The notes under the pieces were generated by a model, which worked only from the letters and a program-made list of their open reading frames with translations, ran no database searches and was not told the origin of the DNA. A program made the position numbers and the translations under genes. From Actimicrobium sp035984655 (lineage in GTDB: Bacteria; Pseudomonadota; Gammaproteobacteria; Burkholderiales; Burkholderiaceae_D), in contig NZ_JAXCHT010000003.1 in NCBI RefSeq assembly GCF_035984655.1, forward strand, positions 124,001-188,000: 64,000 nt of DNA. The letters are read 5' to 3'. Shown in pieces: positions 43,351 to 51,565 of this stretch (position 1 is its first letter; each line of letters starts with the position of its first letter).

Positions 43351-43404
43351 GCTCTCGCCACACCATTGATATTTCTTGACCCCTTACCCAACACGAGCCC
43401 CTTG

Positions 43405-43749
43405 ATGACAACGCAACGCATGATTTTCTCCCTGATCGCCCTGGCGGTCAGCTTCGGCGCCCATGCCGCCGACACCCTCGCGGTGATCGACCCCAAAGTC
43501 CCATGCGAACCGCCGGCCTATCCGCGCGCATCGCTGGTCAATGAAGAAAAAGGTGTCGTCACGCTGGCCATGCAGGTCGGCCCCGACGGCGTGGTGGCCG
43601 AGTCGAAAGTTGAAAAAAGCAGCGGCTTCAAGAATCTTGACAAGGCGGCGCTGAAGGCGCTCAGCGCCTGCAAGTTCAAACCCGGCACCAAGGATGGCAA
43701 GGCCGAGTTATCGTGGACCAAGGTCGAGTACAACTGGAAACTGGACTAA
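43405..43749 (+). CDS. Exported stand-alone TonB C-terminal domain protein
   Basis: The 114-residue precursor has a cleavable signal peptide (about 1-22, ending GAHAAD) followed by a TonB C-terminal fold ('PPAYPRASLVNEEKGVVTLAMQV' region and 'GFKNLDKAALKALSACKF'). Two cysteines may form a disulfide. It lacks the proline-rich spacer and, if the signal is cleaved, the membrane anchor that energy-coupling TonB needs, so a non-transducing periplasmic role is likely. The start at 43405 is weak; an internal ATG 15 bp later is possible. Confidence 0.8.
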   Translation: MTTQRMIFSLIALAVSFGAHAADTLAVIDPKVPCEPPAYPRASLVNEEKGVVTLAMQVGPDGVVAESKVEKSSGFKNLDKAALKALSACKFKPGTKDGKAELSWTKVEYNWKLD

Positions 43750-43762
43750 CCGACAGCCCTCC

Positions 43763-44593
43763 TCAATCGTCCGTTGCCGCCAGCCGGATGGTGTATTGCG
43801 TGCCCTTTTCGTCGCGCACGATCGTCAACATTTTTTGCCGCTGTGCGTCCTGCACCAGTTCCTTGAACGACTTGTAGCCATACGCCGACTCATTGAATCC
43901 GGGACGGCGGCGCTGCATCGTCGACTTGACCATCGAGGCCCAGATCTTTTCGTCGGAACCGCGCTCGGCGATCAGTGCCTCGACCGTTTCGACCAGAAAA
44001 TCGAATAGCTCCATACGCCGCTCGTCGCTGGACGATGGCACCTCCGCAGGCTTGTTTTCCTTCGAAGCCGTCCTGGCGGCGACCTTCCTGGCGGCCGGTT
44101 TCCGGCGCGCTTCCTGGGCCTGCACCAGATCATCGTAAAAAATGAACTCGTCGCAATTCGCACTCAGCAGATCCGAGGTCGAATCCTTGACCCCGACACC
44201 GATGACGCGCTTGTTGTTTTCGCGCAGTTTCGACACCAGCGGTGAAAAATCCGAATCGCCGCTGATGATCACGAAGGTGTCGACATGGGCCTTGGTATAA
44301 CAAAGGTCCAGCGCATCGACCACCATGCGGATATCGGCGGAGTTCTTGCCCGACTGACGCACGTGCGGGATCTCGATCAATTCGAACGCCGCTTCATGCA
44401 TTGGCGCCTTGAAATCCTTGTAACGATCCCAGTCGCAGTAGGCCTTCTTGACCACGATGCTGCCCTTGAGCAGCAGGCGCTCCAGCACCTTGCGAATGTC
44501 AAAGGCGGCGAACTTGGCGTCGCGCACGCCAAGCGCGACGTTTTCAAAATCGCAAAACAGCGCCATGTTGGTGATTTCCGGTTGCCCCGCCAT
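43763..44593 (-). CDS. NYN-domain (PIN-like) protein with C-terminal LOTUS/OST-HTH domain
   Basis: The 276-residue protein has an N-terminal NYN/LabA-like nuclease fold (about 8-155) with the acidic set 'ALFCDFENVA', 'SADIRMVVDALD' and 'ISGDSDFSPL', a basic Ala/Lys linker (about 165-185) and a C-terminal winged-helix LOTUS domain (about 190-270, 'GYKSFKELVQDAQRQKML'). This pairing is found in bacterial proteins predicted to bind and cut RNA. It is cytoplasmic. AAGGAG precedes the ATG. It converges with the TonB-domain gene, 13 bp apart. Confidence 0.88.
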   Translation of the reverse strand: MAGQPEITNMALFCDFENVALGVRDAKFAAFDIRKVLERLLLKGSIVVKKAYCDWDRYKDFKAPMHEAAFELIEIPHVRQSGKNSADIRMVVDALDLCYTKAHVDTFVIISGDSDFSPLVSKLRENNKRVIGVGVKDSTSDLLSANCDEFIFYDDLVQAQEARRKPAARKVAARTASKENKPAEVPSSSDERRMELFDFLVETVEALIAERGSDEKIWASMVKSTMQRRRPGFNESAYGYKSFKELVQDAQRQKMLTIVRDEKGTQYTIRLAATDD

Positions 44594-44743
44594 ACAGTTG
44601 CTCCTTATCCGTTGAATTAAACCGGCTGGCCGCGCCGTCCGTGGAACTCGTCAATTCGGCTTGCCACTTATCGAAGACACGCTCTCCGGCGCAATGTAGC
44701 GCACCGGGCCTTTTTAACATGCTGGACACTTTCTGGGGGCCTC

Positions 44744-45157
44744 ATGGACGATCTGGATCCGCTGATCAGGGAAGTCATCGCCGATTCACGCGAGCAAATT
44801 GGCCGCGATATCGTTCCGCTGCGCGAATGGATAAAACTCCAGTCTGCCGCCGATCTCAGGGACGACCGCCTTGACGAAGCCCATCACACACTTGCGCAGC
44901 GCGTCTACAACCGCGCGATGCATACCGGCGACGTTGAACACCAGGCCGACAATGAGGAACTGCACGCTTACATGATCGAGGCGCATCACGTGCGCGGTGT
45001 TGTACCGCCCGGTATTCTTGAGGTGTACGACGGTATCCAGCGCATGGCCAGCGCGATTGTCGACGTCGACATGTTCCGCGAGCTGTGGAACGAAAAACGC
45101 CGCGAACTGTACTACCAGAATCTGGCCGACAGCTGCGACGCGTCCGAACTGTATTGA
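44744..45157 (+). CDS. Unrecognised acidic cytoplasmic protein
   Basis: The 137-residue protein is acidic, helical and has no signal peptide or membrane segment. Notable stretches are 'PPGILEVYDGIQRMASAIVDVDMFRELW' in two parts near residues 87-115 and a Tyr-rich end ('RRELYYQNLADSCDASELY'). I do not recognise the family. It is divergent from the NYN-LOTUS gene with a 150-bp shared upstream region and ends just before a hairpin. Codon use is like its neighbours, so it is probably a real gene. Confidence 0.65.
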   Translation: MDDLDPLIREVIADSREQIGRDIVPLREWIKLQSAADLRDDRLDEAHHTLAQRVYNRAMHTGDVEHQADNEELHAYMIEAHHVRGVVPPGILEVYDGIQRMASAIVDVDMFRELWNEKRRELYYQNLADSCDASELY

Positions 45158-45162
45158 TTGAC

Positions 45163-45184
45163 CGGCAGGCGTGGCGCCGTGCCG
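45163..45184. terminator. Hairpin between convergent genes
   Basis: CGGCA-GGCG-TGG-CGCC-G-TGCCG forms a 9-bp stem with one bulge in the 40-bp gap between the unknown gene and the enoyl-CoA hydratase gene, which converge. There is no T-run, so termination by it is uncertain. Confidence 0.4.
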
Positions 45185-45197
45185 AACCGGGCGTATC

Positions 45198-45962
45198 TTA
45201 GTCGAACTGGCTGAAGTCCGGCTTGCGCTTCTGGAAAAAGGCTGCGAAGGCTTCCTTGGCTTCCGGCGCCGACAGCATTGCGCCGAAGTACTTCGACTCT
45301 TCCGTCATCTGCGCCTCGATGGCCGTGATGTGCTCGGCTTTCATGAGCCGCTTGGTGGCGCGAATCGATGAGGCCGGCAGGGCCGCCAGTTTCATGGCCT
45401 GGTCGCGCGCAAAATCATTGACCTTGTCGTCAGCCACGACCTTGTTGACCAACCCCATCTGGTGCGCCTCATCAGCCAGAAACGGCTCGCCCAGCATCAG
45501 CTTTTCGGCCGCACGCTGGTAACCGACAATTTGCGGGAACAGCAGGCTGGAAGCCGCCTCCGGGCACAAACCCAGCTGCGAGAACGGCATCGAGAATTTC
45601 GCCGACTCGGCCGCATACACCAGATCGCAATGCATCAGCAGCGTGGTGCCGATCCCGACCGCCGCGCCCGACACCGCCGCCACGATCGGCTTGCCGGCAT
45701 GGCTGATATTCCACAGGAACCGATACACCGGCGCATCGACGCCCTGCGGCGGATTTTTCATGAAATCTTCCAGATCATTGCCGGCCGTGAAAATCTGCGG
45801 CAGGCCGATGATCAGGATGGCGCGCACTTCGGCGTCACTCTCGGCGTCTTTTAGCGCGTCGGCCATGGTCTGATACATCGCGCCGGTGATGGCGTTTTTC
45901 TTTTCCGGCCGGTTGAATTGCATCGTCAGGATGCGGTGTTCTTTGCTGATCAGGATATCCAT
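45198..45962 (-). CDS. Enoyl-CoA hydratase/isomerase family protein
   Basis: The 254-residue crotonase-fold protein has the oxyanion-hole segments 'QIFTAGNDLEDF' and 'AVSGAAVGIGTTLLMHCDLVYA'. The hydratase Glu pair is only partly recognisable, so isomerase or other crotonase chemistry is possible. The start at 45962 has GCGGAG upstream; an open frame further up is not crotonase-like. It is the last gene of the beta-oxidation cluster but is separated from the thiolase by a terminator-like hairpin. Confidence 0.88.
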   Translation of the reverse strand: MDILISKEHRILTMQFNRPEKKNAITGAMYQTMADALKDAESDAEVRAILIIGLPQIFTAGNDLEDFMKNPPQGVDAPVYRFLWNISHAGKPIVAAVSGAAVGIGTTLLMHCDLVYAAESAKFSMPFSQLGLCPEAASSLLFPQIVGYQRAAEKLMLGEPFLADEAHQMGLVNKVVADDKVNDFARDQAMKLAALPASSIRATKRLMKAEHITAIEAQMTEESKYFGAMLSAPEAKEAFAAFFQKRKPDFSQFD

Positions 45963-45990
45963 GTGTGCTCCGCGTAAGGGGGATGCTGCG

Positions 45991-46024
45991 TAAAAAAGCC
46001 GCACAGCATTGCTGCGTGCGGCTT
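45991..46024 (-). terminator. Terminator-like hairpin between thiolase and enoyl-CoA hydratase genes
   Basis: On the minus strand AAGCCGCAC / GTGCGGCTT form a perfect 9-bp stem with an 11-nt loop, followed by a run of T residues directly joined to the stem. It meets the form of an intrinsic terminator although the next gene on the same strand starts only 28 bp later. Confidence 0.8.
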
Positions 46025-46041
46025 CTGTGTGGATGATGCGA

Positions 46042-47238
46042 TTACATCCGCTCGAAAATTCCTGCCGCACCCATGCCGGTGCCGACGCACATGGTGACCA
46101 TGCCGTATTTCAGGTTGTTGCGACGCATCGCATGAATCACCGTGGCGGACCGGATCGCGCCGGTTGCGCCGAGCGGATGGCCGAGTGCAATCGCACCGCC
46201 CATCGGATTGACCTTGGCCGGATCGAGGCCAAGATCACCCATCACCGCCAGCGCCTGGGCGGCGAAGGCCTCGTTGAGTTCGAACCAGTCGATCTGGTCC
46301 TGCGTCAGGCCACCGGCACGCAATGCGGCCGGGATGGCTTCCTTCGGACCGATGCCCATGATCTCCGGCGGCACGCCACGCACCGCGAACGAGACGAAAC
46401 GCGCCAGTGGCGTCAGGTTGAATTCCTTCAGGATTTTTTCGCTGACCAGGATCAAGGCGCCGGCGCCGTCCGAGGTCTGCGAGCTGTTGCCAGCCGTGAC
46501 CGATCCCTTGGCGGCAAACACCGGCTTGAGTTTGGCCAGCGACGCCAAGCTGGAATCGGCGCGCGCACCTTCGTCGCGGTTGACGGTGCGGTGGCTGATG
46601 TCGATCTGGCCGGTGGACAGATTCGGCGTGCGTTCAATGATGTCGAAGGCGGTGGTCTCGGCATCGAAGTAACCGGCCTGCTGCGCCGCGATGGCCTTGA
46701 GGTGCGATTGCAACGCGAATTCATCCTGCGCTTCGCGCGAGACTTTCCACTGCTGCGCCACCTTCTCTGCGGTCAGGCCCATGCCGTACGCCATGCCGAC
46801 ATTTTCATCCTTGAAGATGTCCATGTTCATCGACGGATGGAAACCCATCATCGGCACCATCGACATCGATTCGACGCCGGCAGCGATCATCACATCGGCC
46901 TGGCCGACGCGAATGCGGTCCGCCGCCATCGCCACGGCCGTGATGCCGGAGGCGCAGTAGCGGTTGACGGTGACGCCGCCCACGGTTTTCGGCAGGCCCG
47001 CCAGCAGCACCGCCATGCGGCCGATGTTCAGGCCTTGTGCGCCTTCGGGAAACGAGCAGCCGACAATGGCGTCCTCGATGGTTTTCGGGTCCAGCGTCGG
47101 CACTTGCGACAGCGCCGACTGGATGACGCGTGCCAGCAGGTCGTCCGGACGGGTATTCTTGAACATGCCGCGCGGCGCCTTGCCGATCGGCGTGCGGGTG
47201 GCCGCAACGATGTAGGCGTCTTGAAGTTGTTTGGTCAT
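46042..47238 (-). CDS. Acetyl-CoA C-acyltransferase (3-ketoacyl-CoA thiolase)
   Basis: The enzyme cleaves 3-ketoacyl-CoA with CoA to release acetyl-CoA, the last step of each beta-oxidation round. The 398-residue chain has the catalytic Cys in 'NRYCASGITAVA' (about residue 92), the His of 'GGAIALGHPLGATGA' and the second Cys of 'TMCVGTGMGAAG'. It probably works with the product of the next upstream gene as a FadA-like partner. Hairpins flank it on both sides. Confidence 0.95.
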   Translation of the reverse strand: MTKQLQDAYIVAATRTPIGKAPRGMFKNTRPDDLLARVIQSALSQVPTLDPKTIEDAIVGCSFPEGAQGLNIGRMAVLLAGLPKTVGGVTVNRYCASGITAVAMAADRIRVGQADVMIAAGVESMSMVPMMGFHPSMNMDIFKDENVGMAYGMGLTAEKVAQQWKVSREAQDEFALQSHLKAIAAQQAGYFDAETTAFDIIERTPNLSTGQIDISHRTVNRDEGARADSSLASLAKLKPVFAAKGSVTAGNSSQTSDGAGALILVSEKILKEFNLTPLARFVSFAVRGVPPEIMGIGPKEAIPAALRAGGLTQDQIDWFELNEAFAAQALAVMGDLGLDPAKVNPMGGAIALGHPLGATGAIRSATVIHAMRRNNLKYGMVTMCVGTGMGAAGIFERM

Positions 47239-47275
47239 TGGATTCTCCAGGTGTTTCCTGTTTTGGTGTCTGAAT

Positions 47276-47298
47276 CGGGGCCGCGCCGTGCGGCCCCG
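47276..47298 (-). other. Intercistronic hairpin between the fused dehydrogenase and thiolase genes
   Basis: CGGGGCCGC and GCGGCCCCG form a perfect 9-bp GC-only stem with a 5-nt loop. There is no T-run, so it is more likely an mRNA-stabilising or processing element than a terminator. Confidence 0.6.
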
Positions 47299-47305
47299 TA
47301 GCGCA

Positions 47306-49693
47306 TTAGTTACGAACCGGCTTACCGGTCTGCATCATCCCCATGATCCGTTCCTGGGTCTTTGGATGATTCAGCAGTTCCATGAAGGCCTTGCGTTCGA
47401 GGTCAAGCAACCACTGTTCGTTGACCAGGCTGCCTTCTTCGATTTCGCCGCCACTGACAATTTCAGCGATCATCGCGCCAAGCTTGTAGTCATGCGCCGA
47501 GATGAAGCCGCCATCGCGCATGTTGACCAGTTGCGCCGTGACGGTGGCCATGCCATAGCGGCCAGCCACCGGCACCAATGCTTTCATCGGTGCGCGATAG
47601 CCGGCGTCGAACATCGCCCGTGCCTCGACCTTGGCCACATGCAGCAATTCGTAGGCGTTGAAGACGATCACGTCGTTGGCCGACAGGTAACCCATCTTCT
47701 GCGCTTCGATGGCCGACTTCGAGACCGCCGCTGTCGCTGCGTGGGTGAATGAGTTCTTCAGGAATTGCAGCAGGTCGTTGCCCTTGGCGTCTGCCGCTGC
47801 CCGCACGGCCGCTTCCTTCAGTCCGCCGCCGGCCGGGATCAGGCCAACGCCGACTTCGACCAGACCGATATACGACTCGATCGAGGCAACCCGTTTGGCA
47901 GCGTGCATCATCAACTCGCAACCGCCGCCCAGCGCCAGCCCGGCAACGGCTGCCACGACCGGCACGTTGGCGTATTTAAGCGCCTGATGTGCTTGCTGCA
48001 ACTTGGCGATTTCCGGTTCGATCGCCTTGATGCCGCCGGACATGAACAACGGCAGCATCGATTGCAGATCGGCGCCGGCCGAGAACGCGCCGCCTTCGGC
48101 TGCATCGGCACTCCAGATCACCAGGCCCTTGAAATTGGCTTCGGCTTCGGCAATCGCCTTCGACAGCCCGGCGATGACGCCCTGGCCGATCACGTGCATC
48201 TTGGTCTTCAGCGACAGGATCAAAATCTCGTCGCCCTGATGCCAGATGCGCACGGACTCATCTTCGAACACGGTGGTGCCGGCGGTCTTGCCGTCCACGG
48301 CATCGGCGCCCAGCACGGCGGCACGGAATGCCTGGCGCTGGTACACCGGCAGGGTCGAGCGACCGATGTTGGCCTTGCTGGCAGGCGAGAACGAACCGTC
48401 GGCGCCATGCACGCCGGTACGGCCATCAAACACCCAGTCCGGCAACGGTGCGGTCGACAAGGCCTTGCCGGCATCGATGTCTTCCTTGACCCAGGTGGCG
48501 ACCTGCTGCCAGCCGGCTGCTTGCCATGTCTCGAAGGGTCCGAGGTTCCAGCCGAAACCCCAACGCAGCGCGAAGTCGACATCGCGCGCATTGTCGGCGA
48601 TCGATTCCAGGTGGACCGCGATGTAATGAAACGCGTCACGGAAAATCGCCCACAGGAACTGCGCCTGCGGATTGGTCGAATCGTGCAGCGCCTTCATGCG
48701 CTTGGCCGGGTCCTTGTCCTTCAGGATGCGCGCCACCAGATCGTCGGCCTTGCCGCCGCCGGTGACATACTCGCCCTTGGCGGCGTCGATGCGCTGGATG
48801 TCCTTGCCGACCTTTTTGTAAAATCCGGCGCCGGCCTTCTGGCCCAGCGCGCCCTGCTCGATCAGCTTGGCCAGCAGCGGCGGCGTGGCGTAGCTGCTGT
48901 AGAACGGATCGTCTTTCAGGTTGTCCTGCATGGTCTTGATCACATGTCCCATCGTGTCCAGCCCGACCACATCGGCGGTACGGAACGTGCCCGACTTGGC
49001 GCGACCGAGCTTGGCGCCGGTCAGGTCATCGACGACATCGACCGACAGACCGAATTTCTCGGCTTCGTGGATGGTGGCCAGCATGCCGAAGATACCGACG
49101 CGATTGGCGATGAAGTTCGGTGTATCGATGGCGCGCACGACGCCCTTGCCGAGGGTCGAGGCCAGGAAGCTTTCCAGCTGATCGAGGATTTCCGGCCGGG
49201 TCGACACGGTCGGAATCAGCTCGACCAGATGCATGTAGCGCGGCGGGTTGAAGAAATGCACGCCGCAAAAGCGCGCCTTCAGTTCGGCGTCAAAACCTTC
49301 CGACAATGCGGTGATCGACAGGCCCGAGGTGTTCGACGCAAAGATCGCGTTCGGCGCAATGTGCGGGGCGACTTTCTTGTACAGGTCGTGCTTCCAGTCC
49401 ATCCGTTCGGCGATGGCTTCGATGATCAGGTCGCAACCTGCGAGCAGCGCCAGATCGTCTTCATAGTTGGCGACTTCGATCAGGGCGGCGTCATCCTTGT
49501 TGCCCAGCGGGGCCGGGCTGAGCTTTTTCAGATTCTCGATGGCGCGCAGCACGATGCCGTTCTTGGCGCCTTCCTTGGCCGGCAGATCAAACAACACAAC
49601 CGGGACCCGGGCGTTGATGCAATGCGCAGCAATCTGCGCACCCATCACGCCGGCGCCGAGTACGGCGACTTTTTTGACGATGAAATTGGACAT
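47306..49693 (-). CDS. 3-hydroxyacyl-CoA dehydrogenase / enoyl-CoA hydratase fusion (FadN-like order)
   Basis: The bifunctional enzyme hydrates enoyl-CoA and oxidises 3-hydroxyacyl-CoA with NAD. The 795-residue chain has the dehydrogenase first (Rossmann 'VAVLGAGVMGAQIAAHC' at 9-25, 'VHFFNPPRYMHLVELI' motif) and the crotonase-like hydratase domain last ('GLALGGGCELMMHAA'). E. coli FadB has the reverse order; this order is that of FadN-type enzymes. The start at 49693 (MSNFIVKKVAV) is chosen because the open frame upstream is not conserved in character. Confidence 0.93.
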   Translation of the reverse strand: MSNFIVKKVAVLGAGVMGAQIAAHCINARVPVVLFDLPAKEGAKNGIVLRAIENLKKLSPAPLGNKDDAALIEVANYEDDLALLAGCDLIIEAIAERMDWKHDLYKKVAPHIAPNAIFASNTSGLSITALSEGFDAELKARFCGVHFFNPPRYMHLVELIPTVSTRPEILDQLESFLASTLGKGVVRAIDTPNFIANRVGIFGMLATIHEAEKFGLSVDVVDDLTGAKLGRAKSGTFRTADVVGLDTMGHVIKTMQDNLKDDPFYSSYATPPLLAKLIEQGALGQKAGAGFYKKVGKDIQRIDAAKGEYVTGGGKADDLVARILKDKDPAKRMKALHDSTNPQAQFLWAIFRDAFHYIAVHLESIADNARDVDFALRWGFGWNLGPFETWQAAGWQQVATWVKEDIDAGKALSTAPLPDWVFDGRTGVHGADGSFSPASKANIGRSTLPVYQRQAFRAAVLGADAVDGKTAGTTVFEDESVRIWHQGDEILILSLKTKMHVIGQGVIAGLSKAIAEAEANFKGLVIWSADAAEGGAFSAGADLQSMLPLFMSGGIKAIEPEIAKLQQAHQALKYANVPVVAAVAGLALGGGCELMMHAAKRVASIESYIGLVEVGVGLIPAGGGLKEAAVRAAADAKGNDLLQFLKNSFTHAATAAVSKSAIEAQKMGYLSANDVIVFNAYELLHVAKVEARAMFDAGYRAPMKALVPVAGRYGMATVTAQLVNMRDGGFISAHDYKLGAMIAEIVSGGEIEEGSLVNEQWLLDLERKAFMELLNHPKTQERIMGMMQTGKPVRN

Positions 49694-49718
49694 GTGTGGA
49701 TTCCTTGAAAACGGGTAG

Positions 49719-49743
49719 GCGGGCATGCTGCTGGCATGCCCGC
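49719..49743 (-). other. Intercistronic hairpin between acyl-CoA dehydrogenase and fused dehydrogenase genes
   Basis: GCGGGCATGC and GCATGCCCGC form a perfect 10-bp stem with a 5-nt loop in the 59-bp gap between the genes. No T-run follows. It is the first of three hairpins at successive junctions in this operon. Confidence 0.65.
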
Positions 49744-49752
49744 GCGGCGGCA

Positions 49753-51543
49753 TTAGAACAGGTCGGCGTCGAGTGCCATCAGGCTGGCGCTACCGGAACG
49801 GGCCTGGCGAATCAGCATCGCGGTCTCAGGCAGCAGACGCGCGAAATAGAAGCGCGCGGTGCCGAGTTTCGATTGATAGAAACGGTCGCCGGAGTCCTGC
49901 TTTTCCAGCGCGATCTTGGCCATGCGTGCAAAGAAGTAGGCGTACACCATGTGACCGACCACGCGCAGGTATGGCACGGCGGCGGCGCCGACTTCGTCCG
50001 GATTCTGGAACGCCTTCATGCCGATTTCCATCGTCAGCTTGGTGACCTTGTCACCCAGGTCCGCCAGCGGCGTGATGAATTCCGACATCGCTTCATCGCT
50101 GCCGTTTTCTTCGACGAAGGCTTGCACTTTCGCGCCGAATTTCTTCAGCTTGGCGCCGTTATCCATCAGCACCTTGCGGCCCAGCAGATCGAGCGACTGG
50201 ATCGTGTTGGTGCCTTCGTAGATCATGTTGATGCGCGAATCGCGCACGTACTGCTCCATGCCCCATTCGGCGATGAAGCCGTGGCCGCCATACACCTGCA
50301 TCGCTTCGGAGGTGGCGATCCAGCCGTTGTCGGTCAGGAACGACTTGATGATTGGTGTCAGCAACGCGACTTCGTCAGCCGCATCCTTGCGCACTTCTTC
50401 GTCGGGGTGATTGAGTTCCTTGTCGATCTGCAGCGCGACATACGAGCTGAATGCGCGACCGCCTTCGGCAAAGGCCTTGGCGGTGAGCAGCATGCGACGC
50501 ACGTCCGGGTGGACGATGATCGGGTCGGCCGGCTTGTCCGGTGCCTTGACGCCGGTCAGGCTGCGCATCTGCAGACGGTCCTTGGCGTACACCAGTGCAT
50601 TCTGATACGCGACTTCGGTCAGCCCCAGCGATTGCATGCCGACGCCCAGGCGGGCGGCGTTCATCATCACGAACATGGCGTTCAAGCCCTTGTTCGGCTG
50701 GCCGATGATCCAGCCAGTAGCGCCATCGAGATTCAACTGGCAGGTCGAATTGCCGTGGATGCCCATCTTTTCTTCGATCGCGCCGCAGAAAATCGGATTG
50801 CGTGCGCCCACCGAGCCATCTGCATTCGGCAGGAATTTCGGCACGATGAACAGCGAGATACCCTTGGTGCCGGCCGGTGCGTCCGGCAGGCGCGCCAGCA
50901 CCAGATGAATGATGTTGTCCGACATGTCATGCTCGCCGGCCGAGATGAAGATCTTGCCGCCGGTGATCTTGTATGAACCATCGGCCTGTGGCTCGGCCTT
51001 CGAGCGCAGCATGCCCAGATCGGTGCCGCAATGCGATTCGGTCAGGCACATGGTGCCGGTCCATTCGCCTGCCACCAGCTTCGGCAAATACAGAGCCTTC
51101 TGTTCCGGCGTGCCGTGTTCGTGGATGCATTCATAGGCGCCGTGCGACAGGCCCGGGTACATGGTCCAGGCCTGGTTGGCCGAATTCATCATTTCGTAGA
51201 ACGAGTTGTTGACCACCAGCGGCAAGCCCTGGCCGCCGTATTCCGGATCGCAGGATACCGACGGCCAGCCGGCCTCGACGTATTGCTTGTAGGCGGCCTT
51301 GAAGCCTTTTGGCGGCGTGACTTCGTGCGTCGTGGTGTCGAGATGACAGCCTTCGCGATCGCCGGAATGATTCAGGGGAAACAGCACATTCGCGGTAAAT
51401 TTGCCGCCTTCTTCCAGCACCTGGTCAATCAGTTCACGATTGGTCTCGGCATGCTTTGGCATGGCGGCGAGTTCCTGCTCGACCTGCAACAGTTCGTGCA
51501 ACACGAACTGCATGTCTCGTAACGGCGCGATGTACTGACCCAT
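49753..51543 (-). CDS. Acyl-CoA dehydrogenase (long form with C-terminal extension)
   Basis: This FAD enzyme makes the trans-2-enoyl-CoA that enters the next steps. The 596-residue chain starts MGQYIAPLRDMQFVLHELLQ, has the FAD/acyl-CoA motifs 'CLTESHCGTDLGML' and 'YGGHGFIAEWGMEQYVRDSRI' with 'MIYEGTNTIQSLDLLGRK', and a long C-terminal domain typical of the about 600-residue ACAD subgroup. The open frame above the chosen ATG overlaps tetR and is rejected. It follows tetR by 22 bp, so the regulator and enzyme are co-transcribed. Confidence 0.94.
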   Translation of the reverse strand: MGQYIAPLRDMQFVLHELLQVEQELAAMPKHAETNRELIDQVLEEGGKFTANVLFPLNHSGDREGCHLDTTTHEVTPPKGFKAAYKQYVEAGWPSVSCDPEYGGQGLPLVVNNSFYEMMNSANQAWTMYPGLSHGAYECIHEHGTPEQKALYLPKLVAGEWTGTMCLTESHCGTDLGMLRSKAEPQADGSYKITGGKIFISAGEHDMSDNIIHLVLARLPDAPAGTKGISLFIVPKFLPNADGSVGARNPIFCGAIEEKMGIHGNSTCQLNLDGATGWIIGQPNKGLNAMFVMMNAARLGVGMQSLGLTEVAYQNALVYAKDRLQMRSLTGVKAPDKPADPIIVHPDVRRMLLTAKAFAEGGRAFSSYVALQIDKELNHPDEEVRKDAADEVALLTPIIKSFLTDNGWIATSEAMQVYGGHGFIAEWGMEQYVRDSRINMIYEGTNTIQSLDLLGRKVLMDNGAKLKKFGAKVQAFVEENGSDEAMSEFITPLADLGDKVTKLTMEIGMKAFQNPDEVGAAAVPYLRVVGHMVYAYFFARMAKIALEKQDSGDRFYQSKLGTARFYFARLLPETAMLIRQARSGSASLMALDADLF

Positions 51544-51565
51544 ATTTTTCTCCAGACGGGATGGT

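Noticed and set aside
46009..47301. 430-codon plus-strand open frame
   Set aside because: Antisense to the thiolase gene, which has all catalytic motifs.
47765..49708. 647-codon plus-strand open frame
   Set aside because: It is antisense to the fused dehydrogenase/hydratase gene, whose full-length motifs are certain; its product is His/Gln/Arg-rich and low in recognisable structure, typical of high-GC shadow frames.
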